Below, in pieces: positions 27,972 to 36,494 of a DNA stretch of 64,000 bases. The DNA lies in NCBI RefSeq assembly GCF_025643595.1, contig NZ_CP102826.1, positions 1,054,001 through 1,118,000 on the forward strand, written 5' to 3'. Origin of the DNA: Saccharopolyspora rosea (lineage in GTDB: Bacteria; Actinomycetota; Actinomycetes; Mycobacteriales; Pseudonocardiaceae). The notes beneath the pieces are model-generated. The model was not told the origin of the DNA. It saw only the letters and a list, made by a program, of their open reading frames with translations, and searched no databases. The translations under genes and the position numbers were made by a program. The first letter of the stretch is position 1, and the number at the start of each line of letters is the position of its first letter.

Positions 27972-29021
27972 CTACGACGTCCCGGTCGGCAGGTCCGTCG
28001 CGGTGGGGACCGTCCCGGTCGGCAGGTCCGTCGCGGTGGGGACCGTCCCGGTCGTGGTCGGCGGTGCCGTCCCGGTCGGCTCCCCGGTCGTCGTCGGCGC
28101 CGTCGTCCGGGTCGGCTCCCCGGTCGTGGTCGGCACGGTCGTCGTGGTCGTGGTCGGGTTCGTGGTCGTCGTCGGTGGGTTGGTCGTCGTGGGCGGGTTC
28201 GTCGTGGTGGGCGGGTTCGTCGTGGTGGGCGGGTTCGTCGTGGTGGGCGGGTTCGTCGTGGTCGGTGGCTCGGTGGGCGGCACCGTCGTCGTGGTCGTCG
28301 GCGGGTCCGTGGTCGGTGGGTCCGCGCTCGTCGGCGGCGCCGTCGGCTCCGTGGTGCCGGTACCCGGTGGCGCGGTCGGAGGTGGCGGGGACTCCGCGGG
28401 CGGCTGCGGCGAGGTGCCACCGCCGGTCTCCCCGGTCGCCGGACCACCCGACCGGGGCACCGCCTCGCTCGAGCCGGGGGTGCCCGCGGCGGGCGGGGGA
28501 GGTTCGGGCGCCGGAGAGGCGGGGAGGTGCGCCACCACGGGGGCGCCCGGGGCGGTCCCCACTTGCGGCGTGATCGCCTCGCCCTGCTCGCCCTCGGCCG
28601 GGCGCTCCGAGAACGGGGGCAGCCGGCTGAAGATGTCCGGCGGGATCAGCCCGAGGAACGGGTCGGCCAGCGGCGCGGTGAGCACGTAGCACCCCGCCGC
28701 CACCGACGCGCCGAGGAACGCCGTGGCCAGCGCGACGCGGAACTGCTTGCGCAGCGGCAGCCGCTGGTCGGACGGCGGCACCGGTGAGCCGAGCGGGTCG
28801 TCGGTCAGCCAGCGCCGCACCGCCGGACCGCCGCGCGCGTGGGCCTCCCACACCCGGCCCAGCCAGGTCGTGGCGTGCTGCAGGCGCTCGTGCAGCGTCG
28901 CGACCGGCAGCGGGTGCGCGGACAGCGGTGCGCGCACGCGAGCGGTCTCGGTGGACTCGACGTCGCGGACGACGCTGCTCAGGCGCTCCTGGAGGAGCAC
29001 CGGGTCGGTCGGGGCGGACAT
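27972..29021 (-). CDS. Single-pass membrane protein with proline/threonine-rich repetitive C-terminus
   Basis: A 349-residue protein: a cytoplasmic N-terminal segment of ~90 residues with a helical region (ATLHERLQHATTWLGRVWEA), one membrane helix near residues 95-117, and a long extracytoplasmic tail rich in Pro, Thr and Gly. The tail includes five near-identical NPPTTT units encoded by tandem 18-bp repeats (about 28170-28262). Such tails resemble mucin-like or cell-wall-spanning stalks. No family is recognised. The upstream gene (29026-29289) ends four bases before its start region, so they form a two-gene operon. Confidence 0.7.
   Translation of the reverse strand: MSAPTDPVLLQERLSSVVRDVESTETARVRAPLSAHPLPVATLHERLQHATTWLGRVWEAHARGGPAVRRWLTDDPLGSPVPPSDQRLPLRKQFRVALATAFLGASVAAGCYVLTAPLADPFLGLIPPDIFSRLPPFSERPAEGEQGEAITPQVGTAPGAPVVAHLPASPAPEPPPPAAGTPGSSEAVPRSGGPATGETGGGTSPQPPAESPPPPTAPPGTGTTEPTAPPTSADPPTTDPPTTTTTVPPTEPPTTTNPPTTTNPPTTTNPPTTTNPPTTTNPPTTTTNPTTTTTTVPTTTGEPTRTTAPTTTGEPTGTAPPTTTGTVPTATDLPTGTVPTATDLPTGTS
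28170..28262 (-). repeat. Tandem 18-bp repeats encoding NPPTTT
   Basis: About five consecutive units of GGGCGGGTTCGTCGTGGT (plus-strand reading), with minor variants at the ends, inside the membrane-protein gene. These are coding repeats and not a CRISPR array: there are no spacers. Confidence 0.85.
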
Positions 29022-29025
29022 GGCC

Positions 29026-29289
29026 TCACCCCTCGGCGTCGCCGAAGCGGAGACTGGACAGCGCGACACCGTCGTAGCGCCACCACCGCTCGGTCGACAG
29101 GTCGAGGATCCAGGCGTCCCGCTCGCGCAGCACCAGGCCCACGCGCAGCGCGCGGTGCCGGAACGTGGGCTCGTCGATGGTGCCCTTCTCCAGCTCGTCG
29201 AGCAGAGCCCGGTAGTCCGCCATCGCCTTGCCGAGCGCCGGCGGGATGTCCACCGCGTCGGCGCTCCCGGTCCGATGCCGGAAAGTCAT
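29026..29289 (-). CDS. Small conserved hypothetical protein (87 aa)
   Basis: An 87-residue soluble protein. It has a helical N-terminal half (GKAMADYRALLDELEKGTID) and a C-terminal half with AWILDLSTERWWRYDG, a Trp-rich motif recalling short domains that precede membrane or secretion-associated proteins in actinobacteria. No named family is recognised. ATG 29289 has a G-rich ribosome site upstream. It is followed within four bases by the Pro/Thr-rich membrane protein gene, so the two are likely functionally linked. Confidence 0.6.
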   Translation of the reverse strand: MTFRHRTGSADAVDIPPALGKAMADYRALLDELEKGTIDEPTFRHRALRVGLVLRERDAWILDLSTERWWRYDGVALSSLRFGDAEG

Positions 29290-29385
29290 GAAGCCACCCC
29301 CAGAGGCACGTGACACCCGTGCACGCGCCCCCAGGATGACCCCACTCGGGCAGGGGCGAAAGTTCGGGACGCGGGGGAGCCCCGG

Positions 29386-30702
29386 TCAGGAGCGGCGGGA
29401 GAGGTGGCCGGAGAGCCAGCGGACCGACTCGCTGACCGCCGCCTCCAGCGGGCCCCGGCGGAACACCCGCCGCCAGACCACCGGGAACACCACGGCGAAG
29501 ACCAGGAAGAGCTCGGGCATGAAGGTGCAGACGAACGCCACCACGCCCTCGGGCACGTGCCCGTCACGCGGGAACGCCGGCATGCCCGGCAGGTCGGGCA
29601 GGTCGGGTCCCATGGTCGACAGCTCAGCCAGCGGCTCCGGGACCCCGCTCAGCGAGTAGCCGCCGACGACGATGACCCAGGCCATCGCGACCGCGTGCAG
29701 CGCGTACAGCGTCAGCGCCATGGACCCGGCCGCCGCGAGTGGCTTGAGGAATCGCCCGGCGCAGTCGGCCAGTGCCAGGCACACCGCGAGGATCACCAGC
29801 GCGATCCCGCCGGAGCCGAGCAGTTCGAACGTGGTGCCGCTGTGCGCGGTGGCGGCAAGCAGCCAGCCGGGGTGCTCGACCGGCACGGTGCCCTCGATCG
29901 TGACGTCGGGCAGGCCGCCGACGGTCGCCACCAGCCAGTCCGACACCTGGTAGGCGGCCACCGACACGACCAGCCCGATCCCGCCGAGCCACCACCGCAC
30001 CCGCGAGGAGCGCAGGTCCAGCCTGCCCACGGCCATCCCGGCCAGCACCAGCGCGAGGTACGACGCGGCCGGGTAGAAGTCGAGCAGCAGCAGGTCGAAC
30101 ATGCCGTCGTCGGAGATCAGGTGGCCGGGGTCGACCGCGTTGACCGCGTCGACGACCGCGGTCAGCGGCGTGCCCTGGGCGATCCAGGTGCGCAGCACGA
30201 ACGACAGCTGCGGTCCGATCGCCGCCGCGGCCACCGCCGCGATGGCCAGGCCGCGGGTGCGCAGGCCGACGAACGGCAGCGTGAGCAGGAAGTACATCCC
30301 GTAGAACGGGATGATCACGGTCAGCAGGAAGCCGGTGGCGCTGGTGGCCTTGGCCAGTGCGATGCCGATGACCAGCAGCAGCACCGCCCGCACCGCGATG
30401 CGGACGCGGGCCTCGCGCAGCCCGGCCCCGGACGGCGGCTCCTGCCGCCCGGACAGCATCGCCAGCGACACGCCGGCCAGCAGCGTGAACAGGGCGGTGG
30501 AGCGGCCGCTGGAGAACTGGGCGATCCACACCTCCGGGTCGCCGTCGACGAACGGCACCCCGAAGTGGATGTTGAACATGCCGAACACCGCGACGAACCG
30601 CGCGATGTCGACACCGACCAGCCGCCCCCGCCGCCTGCCCGGAGCTTCCGGCCCGCGACCCGGCCCGGTGGTGCCGGGAGCGGCGTCCACGAAGTCGGTC
30701 AC
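29386..30702 (-). CDS. DUF418/DUF1624-type integral membrane protein (acyltransferase-like)
   Basis: A 438-residue polytopic protein. After a short charged N-terminus, RLVGVDIARFVAVFGMFNIHF matches the first helix of the heparan-alpha-glucosaminide N-acetyltransferase-like (DUF1624) fold. The C-terminal GSMALTLYALHAVAMAW is typical of DUF418. About ten helices are visible. Members are thought to transfer acyl groups across the membrane, but substrates are mostly unknown. GTG 30702 was chosen because the conserved region begins soon after; ATG 30801 would add 33 Arg-rich residues. Confidence 0.8.
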   Translation of the reverse strand: MTDFVDAAPGTTGPGRGPEAPGRRRGRLVGVDIARFVAVFGMFNIHFGVPFVDGDPEVWIAQFSSGRSTALFTLLAGVSLAMLSGRQEPPSGAGLREARVRIAVRAVLLLVIGIALAKATSATGFLLTVIIPFYGMYFLLTLPFVGLRTRGLAIAAVAAAAIGPQLSFVLRTWIAQGTPLTAVVDAVNAVDPGHLISDDGMFDLLLLDFYPAASYLALVLAGMAVGRLDLRSSRVRWWLGGIGLVVSVAAYQVSDWLVATVGGLPDVTIEGTVPVEHPGWLLAATAHSGTTFELLGSGGIALVILAVCLALADCAGRFLKPLAAAGSMALTLYALHAVAMAWVIVVGGYSLSGVPEPLAELSTMGPDLPDLPGMPAFPRDGHVPEGVVAFVCTFMPELFLVFAVVFPVVWRRVFRRGPLEAAVSESVRWLSGHLSRRS

Positions 30703-30844
30703 CGGGTCCGGTGCCCTTCGCGGGCGGGCAGTGCGTTCGGGCAGGTCGTCATGGCGTCCAGTCGGGAATCGGGGGCGATAACGGCGAAATCTACCTTCCA
30801 CGGCAGCGGCGTCGGCGTGGAAGGTCGGTTTCGCGAGGCGCGGG

Positions 30845-31894
30845 TCACACCAGCCAGGCGGCAGTGCCCGGCGGCAGCCGCCCGTCGTCCAGCGGACGGC
30901 TGGACAGCACGACCTCCCCAGGAGGCAGCGGGACGGCCTCGGCCGAGGTGTTCAGCGCGCAGGTGACGCCGCGGCCGACGCGGCGGAACGCGAAGCAGCC
31001 TTCCGGTGCGCCGAACCACTCGACGCCGTCCCCGCTGAACGACGGGTGGGTTCCGCGGGCCTCCAGCGCGTGCCGGTACAGCGACAGCGTCGAGTCCGGG
31101 TCCTCCAGCTGCGTCTCCACGGTGAACGAGGCCCAGTCGGCGGGGATCGACGACCAGTCGCCCTCGGCGGCGGAGAAGCCGAACGGCGGCTCGGCGCCCT
31201 CCCACGGCATGGGGATCCGCTGCGTGCCGGGCAGTCCCAGCTCCTCGCCGTGCCGCAGGCACGCCGCTCCGGGCAGTGCGAGCTGCACCAGGGCCATCGC
31301 GCGGACCGGGGTCAGCGCCGCCTCGTCGCGGCTGCGCTCGGTGTCGGTGCTCGCCATGGCCCACGCCGGGCGGGTGCCCGCGGCGAGCACCTTCGTGATC
31401 GCCTCGCGGATCGGCGCGGCGTCGAACCCGGCGACGGCCAGGTCGAGGTTGAACTCCAGGTCCCACTCGCCCGAACCGGTGCCGATCAGCGCCGCGTCGT
31501 CGGCGGCGGCGCGGATCGCACCCGCCGGATCTTCCCGCGGGGCCAGGTGGAATCCGTCCACGCCGCGTTCCAGCCACGGCGCGAGCACCGCCGACGGGTC
31601 GGTGCGCGCCGGATCCACGTCGGCGGCGAGCATCACGCGCATCCCGACGTCGCGAGCTTCGTCGAGCAGCGCGGACACCGCCTCCGACGCCGGGTCGGTG
31701 CCGGCCGCACCGGCGAGCACGACGGCGTCGACGCCCAGCAGTTCCAGGTAGCCCAGGCGACCGCGCAGGCCGTCCAGGTCGCCCACGCCGTCGCCGTCGG
31801 CGTCGGCGAACGAGCGCACGTCGACGCGGTAGCAGACCGCGTCCCACCACCACGCCCGGTCGGTGCTGTCCGGCCGGGTACCAGCGCGCCGCAT
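30845..31894 (-). CDS. Degenerate GH13 alpha-glucosidase-like protein, probably catalytically inactive
   Basis: A 349-residue protein that aligns to GH13 alpha-glucosidases at both ends: AVCYRVDVRSFADADGDGVG near residue 19, then HGEELGLPGTQRIPMPW near 215 and DPDSTLSLYRHALEARG near 265. Normal members have ~530-560 residues, so much of the TIM barrel and subdomain B is missing. The nucleophile motif GFRxD reads GFHLA, the NHD motif reads STD, and the DxxxNH motif is absent. The frame is intact, so it is a pseudoenzyme rather than a broken gene. It is co-directional with, and 19 bp after, the globin gene, the position of alpha-glucosidase aglA in mycobacteria (from memory). Confidence 0.8.
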   Translation of the reverse strand: MRRAGTRPDSTDRAWWWDAVCYRVDVRSFADADGDGVGDLDGLRGRLGYLELLGVDAVVLAGAAGTDPASEAVSALLDEARDVGMRVMLAADVDPARTDPSAVLAPWLERGVDGFHLAPREDPAGAIRAAADDAALIGTGSGEWDLEFNLDLAVAGFDAAPIREAITKVLAAGTRPAWAMASTDTERSRDEAALTPVRAMALVQLALPGAACLRHGEELGLPGTQRIPMPWEGAEPPFGFSAAEGDWSSIPADWASFTVETQLEDPDSTLSLYRHALEARGTHPSFSGDGVEWFGAPEGCFAFRRVGRGVTCALNTSAEAVPLPPGEVVLSSRPLDDGRLPPGTAAWLV

Positions 31895-31913
31895 CAGCAG
31901 GTCACCCGCTCGT

Positions 31914-32297
31914 TCAGAACCACGAGTTCACCATGCTCTGCGCGGCCATCTCCAGGTACTGCCAGAGCTGGTCGCGGTGCTCGGCGTCGAGCTGCGCCTT
32001 GTCGACGGCGATGCGCATGCACCGCAGCCACGCGTCCCGCTCGGCGGGGCCGATCTTGAACGGGGCGTGCCGCATCCGCAGCCTGGGGTGCCCGCGCCGG
32101 TCGGAGTACGTGTGCGGGCCGCCCCAGTACTGCATCAGGAACAGCCGGAGGCGCTCCTCCGCCGGGCCCAGGTCCTCCTCCGGGTACAGGGGGCGGAGCA
32201 GCTCGTCCTTGGCCACCTCTTCGTAGAACCGGGCCACGATGCGGTGGAACGTCTCCTCGCCACCGACCTGCTCGTAGAAGGTCTCCACGGAAGTCAC
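31914..32297 (-). CDS. glbO: Group II truncated hemoglobin (trHbO)
   Basis: A 127-residue globin matching trHbO (128 residues in M. tuberculosis). It has the proximal histidine in RMRHAPF, tyrosines in RFYEEV (B10) and [10 protein letters not shown] (CD1), and the Trp of the G helix in RDAWLRCM, the group II set that stabilises bound oxygen. Proposed family roles are oxygen or NO/peroxide chemistry near the membrane-bound oxidase. GTG 32297 fits the family N-terminus. It forms an operon with the downstream GH13-like gene. Confidence 0.95.
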   Translation of the reverse strand: MTSVETFYEQVGGEETFHRIVARFYEEVAKDELLRPLYPEEDLGPAEERLRLFLMQYWGGPHTYSDRRGHPRLRMRHAPFKIGPAERDAWLRCMRIAVDKAQLDAEHRDQLWQYLEMAAQSMVNSWF

Positions 32298-32361
32298 GCC
32301 TCCATACTCTCAGAGCAGTTTTCAAGATCCGTCCCGGAGCAGGTTCGGCGCGGGAAGCCCC

Positions 32362-33339
32362 TCAGGGCTGCGCGGGGCTGCTCGGCCAGCTCGGCCTGCC
32401 GTTCGGGTACGGCGGGGAGATGGCCTCGTCGTCGTAGGCGCGCTTGATCTCCGCGCGCAGGCGGCGCTGCACCGCCCACTGGCGGCCCGGGCGGACCTTG
32501 GTGGTCAGCCGCAGCGTGATGGTGTCCGCGGTGATCTGGTTGATGCCCAGCATCTCCGGCGGCTCCAGGACGTCGGTGGACAGCGGTTCCCGCCCGGCGG
32601 CCTCGGTGGCCACCTTCCCGGCGACCTCGATGGCCTTCTCGACGTCACTGGTGTGCGAGATGGGGAAGTCCACGACGGCCACGGCGAAGCCCTGGCTGGA
32701 GTTGCCGACGCGCAGGATCTCGCCGTTGCGCACGTACCAGACGGTGCCGTTGATGTCGCGCAGCGTGGTGACCCGCAGGCCGACGGACTCGACGGTGCCG
32801 CTGGCCTCGCCGAGGTCGACCACGTCACCGACCCCGTACTGGTCCTCGACCAGCATGAACATGCCGGACAGGAAGTCCCGCACGAGGTTCTGGGCGCCGA
32901 AGGCGACCGCCACACCGAGCACTCCGGCAGAGGCCAGCACCGGTGCGATCTGCACGTTGAGCACCTGCAGCACGTAGATCACGGCCAGCCCGAAGATGAG
33001 GAAGGAGGCCAGCGACTTCAGCACCGAGCCGATGGTGCGGGCGCGTTGCAGGCGGCGCTCCGAGAGCAGGTCGGAGGCCATTTCGCCACGACGTTCCTTC
33101 AACGGCCGCAACAGCTTCGGGGTGGTGCCGTTGCCGCGCGTCAGGCGGTTGATCGTGCGGTGCACGAGGTACCGCAGCAGGAACGCCGCGATGAAGATGA
33201 GCACGATGTAGAGGGGTTTGGCCACGAGCAGTTCCGAGTACTGCGCGAGCCACTGGTTGCCGGTCCAGCCGTAGACGAGCTGGCACCAGCTGCCGTCGTC
33301 GTTGACGCACGAGGGTTCGGTCAGCAGCGGCAGGGTCAT
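32362..33339 (-). CDS. MscS family mechanosensitive ion channel
   Basis: A 325-residue channel protein: membrane helices near residues 38-60, 108-130 and 135-160. The last, GVLGVAVAFGAQNLVRDFLSG, is the Gly/Ala-rich pore helix TM3 of MscS, followed by the beta domain with YGVGDVVDLGEASGTVESVG and a mixed alpha/beta C-terminal cage. It opens under membrane tension to release solutes during osmotic downshift. ATG 33339 is used; the upstream in-frame extension is Arg-rich and unlikely. It is monocistronic as far as can be seen. Confidence 0.93.
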   Translation of the reverse strand: MTLPLLTEPSCVNDDGSWCQLVYGWTGNQWLAQYSELLVAKPLYIVLIFIAAFLLRYLVHRTINRLTRGNGTTPKLLRPLKERRGEMASDLLSERRLQRARTIGSVLKSLASFLIFGLAVIYVLQVLNVQIAPVLASAGVLGVAVAFGAQNLVRDFLSGMFMLVEDQYGVGDVVDLGEASGTVESVGLRVTTLRDINGTVWYVRNGEILRVGNSSQGFAVAVVDFPISHTSDVEKAIEVAGKVATEAAGREPLSTDVLEPPEMLGINQITADTITLRLTTKVRPGRQWAVQRRLRAEIKRAYDDEAISPPYPNGRPSWPSSPAQP

Positions 33340-33457
33340 GGGTCGGGGGTTCTCCGTGCTTTGGTTCGGGGGAAGGCGAAGCCGGGTGCCCGTGTTCCGG
33401 GGATCGTGAACGCCCCGCCGTCCACGAGTCCCGGGTGCACCCGGTATCGACCAGCGG

Positions 33458-35572
33458 TCAATCCAAGACGAGTCCCGTTGCCTCCGCAAGGAAAGCCAGC
33501 TGGTCTGTCGCCAAGCCCACGGTACGGGACACGGAGCGGGCGGCGTGTCCCACCTCGGTCTCCCTGCGCAGCAGCACCGGTCGCTTGGCCGGATCGGAGC
33601 TGGTGGCGTGCTGCAGCGCCGCGCACATCTTGCGGGCGTGGTTGGGATCCACCCGGGTGTCCGACTCGAACACGGTGAACAGCACCGACGGGTAGTCGGT
33701 CTGCTCGGCCACGTTGTGGTACGGCGAGTAGGACAGCAGCCAGCCGAGTTCCTCGGGATCGTCGGCGGTGCCGTACTCGTCGTTCCAGGTGCGCCCGAGC
33801 AGGAACCGCTCGTAGCGGACCATGTCCAGCAGCGGTGCGGAGCACACCACCGCCCGGTACAGCTCGGGGCGCTGCGTCAGCGCCGCGCCGACGAGCAGCC
33901 CGCCGTTGGAACCGCCGGTGATCGCCAGCTGGTCCGGGGTGGTCCAGCCCCGGTCGACCAGGTGTTGGGCGGCGGCGTGGAAGTCGTCGAAGGTGTTCTG
34001 CTTGTGCTCCCGCATCCCCGCGGTGTGCCACTGCTCGCCTTCCTCACCACCGCCCCGCAGCGACGGCAGCGCCCACACGCCGCCCGCTGCGACCCAGGCG
34101 AGCGCGCTGGGCGCGTAGCCGGGCTCGCGGGACAGCGAGAACCCGCCGTAGCCGGTCATCAGCAGCGGGCGCGCGCGGTCCGGTTCGCCAGTGGTGCTGA
34201 GCAGGAACATCCGCACCTCGGTGCCGTCCGCCGAGGTGTAGGTGACCTGCTGGGTGTGCACGTCGGGGACGTCGACGGTCCCGGGGGCGCGCTGCTCCAG
34301 GCGGGTGCGCCCGTCGGTGCGGGAGTGGACGTGCACGCACGGCGGGGTGGCGAAGTCGGTCCAGCCGATCCACAGCCGGTCCCGGTCGTGGTCGGTGTGC
34401 ACGTCGACGGTGGTCAGCGAGGTGACCTGGCCGGTCCCGGGCAGCGGCACGGTGCCGAGGAGTTCGCCGGTGTTCGCGTCGTGCCGGGTCAGCTCGGACA
34501 CGGCGTGCCGGGTGCGCAGCGCGACGAGCTCGACGGCGCCGTCCCCGGAGTCCAGCAGCTGCACGCCCTCCAGCACCGAGTCGGGCTCCTCGCCGAGCAG
34601 CTCGGTCCACCGCTCCGGCCGCTCGGGGTCGGCGACGCACAGCCGCCACCGGGGCGCGTCCAGGGTGGTCAGCAGGTAGAGCCGACCGTCGCGCTCGACC
34701 TCCGCGCCGACCCGGTAGCCGTCGTCGGTGTCCACGATCCGCCGCAGCTCGGGCACCTCGCCGCTCGCGGCGAGATCGGCGATCCACAGGGAGTCGCGCC
34801 GCGCCGTCCCCGGGCTCCCGGTGACGACCAGCCACCGGCCGTCGTGGGACACCGTCGGGCGGTAGTAGAAGGTGCGGTCCAGGCCCTCGCCGAGCACCAG
34901 CACGTCCTCGGCGTCCGGATCGGTGCCGACGCGGTGCCGCCACACCCGGCGGTGGAACAGCTCCTCGCCGTCCGGCACCTCCTCCGCGGGCAGTCGCCGC
35001 ACGTAGAAGTACTCCTGGCCACCCGGCAGCCAGGCGATCGGCGAGTAGCGGCAGCGCGAGATGGGTCCCTCGACGCGGTCCCCGGTGCCCACGTCGAGCA
35101 CGTACAGCCGCGACTCCTCGTCGCCGCCGACGGAGAGCTGGTAGGCCAGCCGGTCGCCCTCCGGGCTCGGGGTCCAGCTGTCCAGCGTGGTCAGCCCGGA
35201 CGGGTCGAGTTCGGTGACGTCCAGCAGCACCCGCTCGGTCCCGTCCGGCTCGCGCACGAACAGCACCGGGAACTCCTTGCCCGGGTCGCGGCGCGTGAAG
35301 AACGCGCGACCCGCCCGCCACACCGGCACCGACACCGAGCCGGCGGCCAGCAGCGACCGCATGCGCTCGGCGAACGCCTCGCGGCCGGGCAGCGCGTCGA
35401 GCCAGGCGCGGGCGAGTTCGTCCTGGGCGGCCGACCACGCCTCGGTGCGCGGGTCGGACGGATCCTCCAACCACCGGTAGGGGTCGGGCACCCGGTGCCC
35501 GTGGAGTTCGTCGACGACGTCCGCGCGCTCAGCGCGCGGATAGCTGGGCTGCGCTGCGTGCAGATCGGTCAC
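33458..35572 (-). CDS. Prolyl oligopeptidase family serine peptidase (S9A)
   Basis: A ~704-residue cytosolic peptidase. The N-terminal HGHRVPDPYRWLEDPSDPRTEAW and beta-propeller region are followed by the hydrolase domain with the nucleophile in GGSNGG (serine near residue 555), the Asp in SDTRVDPNHARKM and the His in ETEVGHAARS. It cleaves after proline in short peptides. The length matches the family (about 690-720). GTG 35572 or GTG 35593 are both possible starts; neither has a clear ribosome site. It is divergent from the HNH nuclease gene. Confidence 0.95.
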   Translation of the reverse strand: MTDLHAAQPSYPRAERADVVDELHGHRVPDPYRWLEDPSDPRTEAWSAAQDELARAWLDALPGREAFAERMRSLLAAGSVSVPVWRAGRAFFTRRDPGKEFPVLFVREPDGTERVLLDVTELDPSGLTTLDSWTPSPEGDRLAYQLSVGGDEESRLYVLDVGTGDRVEGPISRCRYSPIAWLPGGQEYFYVRRLPAEEVPDGEELFHRRVWRHRVGTDPDAEDVLVLGEGLDRTFYYRPTVSHDGRWLVVTGSPGTARRDSLWIADLAASGEVPELRRIVDTDDGYRVGAEVERDGRLYLLTTLDAPRWRLCVADPERPERWTELLGEEPDSVLEGVQLLDSGDGAVELVALRTRHAVSELTRHDANTGELLGTVPLPGTGQVTSLTTVDVHTDHDRDRLWIGWTDFATPPCVHVHSRTDGRTRLEQRAPGTVDVPDVHTQQVTYTSADGTEVRMFLLSTTGEPDRARPLLMTGYGGFSLSREPGYAPSALAWVAAGGVWALPSLRGGGEEGEQWHTAGMREHKQNTFDDFHAAAQHLVDRGWTTPDQLAITGGSNGGLLVGAALTQRPELYRAVVCSAPLLDMVRYERFLLGRTWNDEYGTADDPEELGWLLSYSPYHNVAEQTDYPSVLFTVFESDTRVDPNHARKMCAALQHATSSDPAKRPVLLRRETEVGHAARSVSRTVGLATDQLAFLAEATGLVLD

Positions 35573-35802
35573 ATCAGCCGACGATACGTGCACCCGTTGC
35601 CACCGGGACCGCGGTCGCGATGAGTGGTCGCCGGAACGAGTGGGATTCACCCGGAATGATCAACTTCGCCGCCGGCTCGCGGCGCCGACAATGGGACGGG
35701 ACGTGCGAGGTGCGCGTCCCGGCGCGTGCGTGGCGAATCACACGTGCGTTCGGACGGGGTTGTGTGGTCGACTTGTGCCCGAAAACCGGTGGAGGTGGTC
35801 GC

Positions 35803-36438
35803 GTGCCCGACCGACAACCGACCCGACAACCGGCGCTGCGGGGTACCGCCCAGGGGTCAGCGTCGCGGACCCCGCCGTGCCCGTGGACCGGTGCCGATCG
35901 GCCACCCGGGCACCCGCCGTCCTGGCGAAAACGCCGGGTCCTGCTGCTCAACACCACCTTCGAACCGCTCACCGCGGTCCCGCTCCGCCGCGCGATCGTC
36001 CTCGTCGTCTGCGGCAAGGCGGAGGTCGTGCACGGCGACTCGGCGGGGATGGTGCTGCACTCGGCGAGCGCGAGCCTGCAGGTGCCGTCCGTGATCCGGC
36101 TGAGCAACTTCGTGCGCGTGCCCTACCGGGGACGGGTTCCGCTGACCCGCGCCGCGCTGATGCTGCGCGACAACCACCGCTGCGTCTACTGCGGCGCCCG
36201 GGCCGAAACGATAGATCATGTCGTTCCGCGCAGTCGCGGCGGGCCGCACTCGTGGGAGAACTGCGTCGCCTGCTGCACCAAGTGCAACCACCGCAAGGCG
36301 GACCGGACGCTGAGCGAGCTGGGCTGGCGCCTCCCGGTCGCGCCGCGCGCGCCGCGCGGCAGGCACTGGCGGTTGCTCGCCGGACTCTCCGACGCCGACC
36401 CGCTCTGGTTGCCGTACCTCGGTGAACCGGCGGCCTGA
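35803..36438 (+). CDS. HNH endonuclease
   Basis: A 211-residue protein of the actinobacterial HNH family. The C-terminal half carries CVYCGARAETIDHVVPRSRG, with the first cysteine pair and the catalytic DH, followed by WENCVACCTKCNHRKADRTL with the second zinc pair and the N-H of the fold. The N-terminal half (VLLLNTTFEPLTAVPLRRAI) is the conserved extra domain of this family. GTG 35803 with GGAGGTGG upstream is the best start; ATG 35620 lies within the promoter region. A chromosomally conserved housekeeping nuclease of unknown target. Confidence 0.92.
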   Translation: MPDRQPTRQPALRGTAQGSASRTPPCPWTGADRPPGHPPSWRKRRVLLLNTTFEPLTAVPLRRAIVLVVCGKAEVVHGDSAGMVLHSASASLQVPSVIRLSNFVRVPYRGRVPLTRAALMLRDNHRCVYCGARAETIDHVVPRSRGGPHSWENCVACCTKCNHRKADRTLSELGWRLPVAPRAPRGRHWRLLAGLSDADPLWLPYLGEPAA

Positions 36439-36448
36439 CCGCGCGGAC

Positions 36449-36466
36449 CACCGGTCGGGACCGGTG
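36449..36466. terminator. Short hairpin between convergent HNH and repeat-protein genes
   Basis: A perfect 7-bp inverted repeat (CACCGGT / ACCGGTG) with a four-base loop in the 56-bp gap between convergent stops. It is weak as a terminator on its own, but correctly placed for both strands. Confidence 0.45.
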
Positions 36467-36494
36467 CGGCGTCCGCTGCCCCGCGCCGTCGGCG

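Noticed and set aside
28170-28262. CRISPR array in the 18-bp tandem repeats
   Set aside because: Units are contiguous without spacers and encode NPPTTT in frame.
26785-28851. A 688-codon minus-strand frame spanning the ABM, MarR and Pro/Thr-rich genes
   Set aside because: Its content is antisense or out-of-frame repeats; only the short YCII-like start at 27765 inside it has homology-like sequence.
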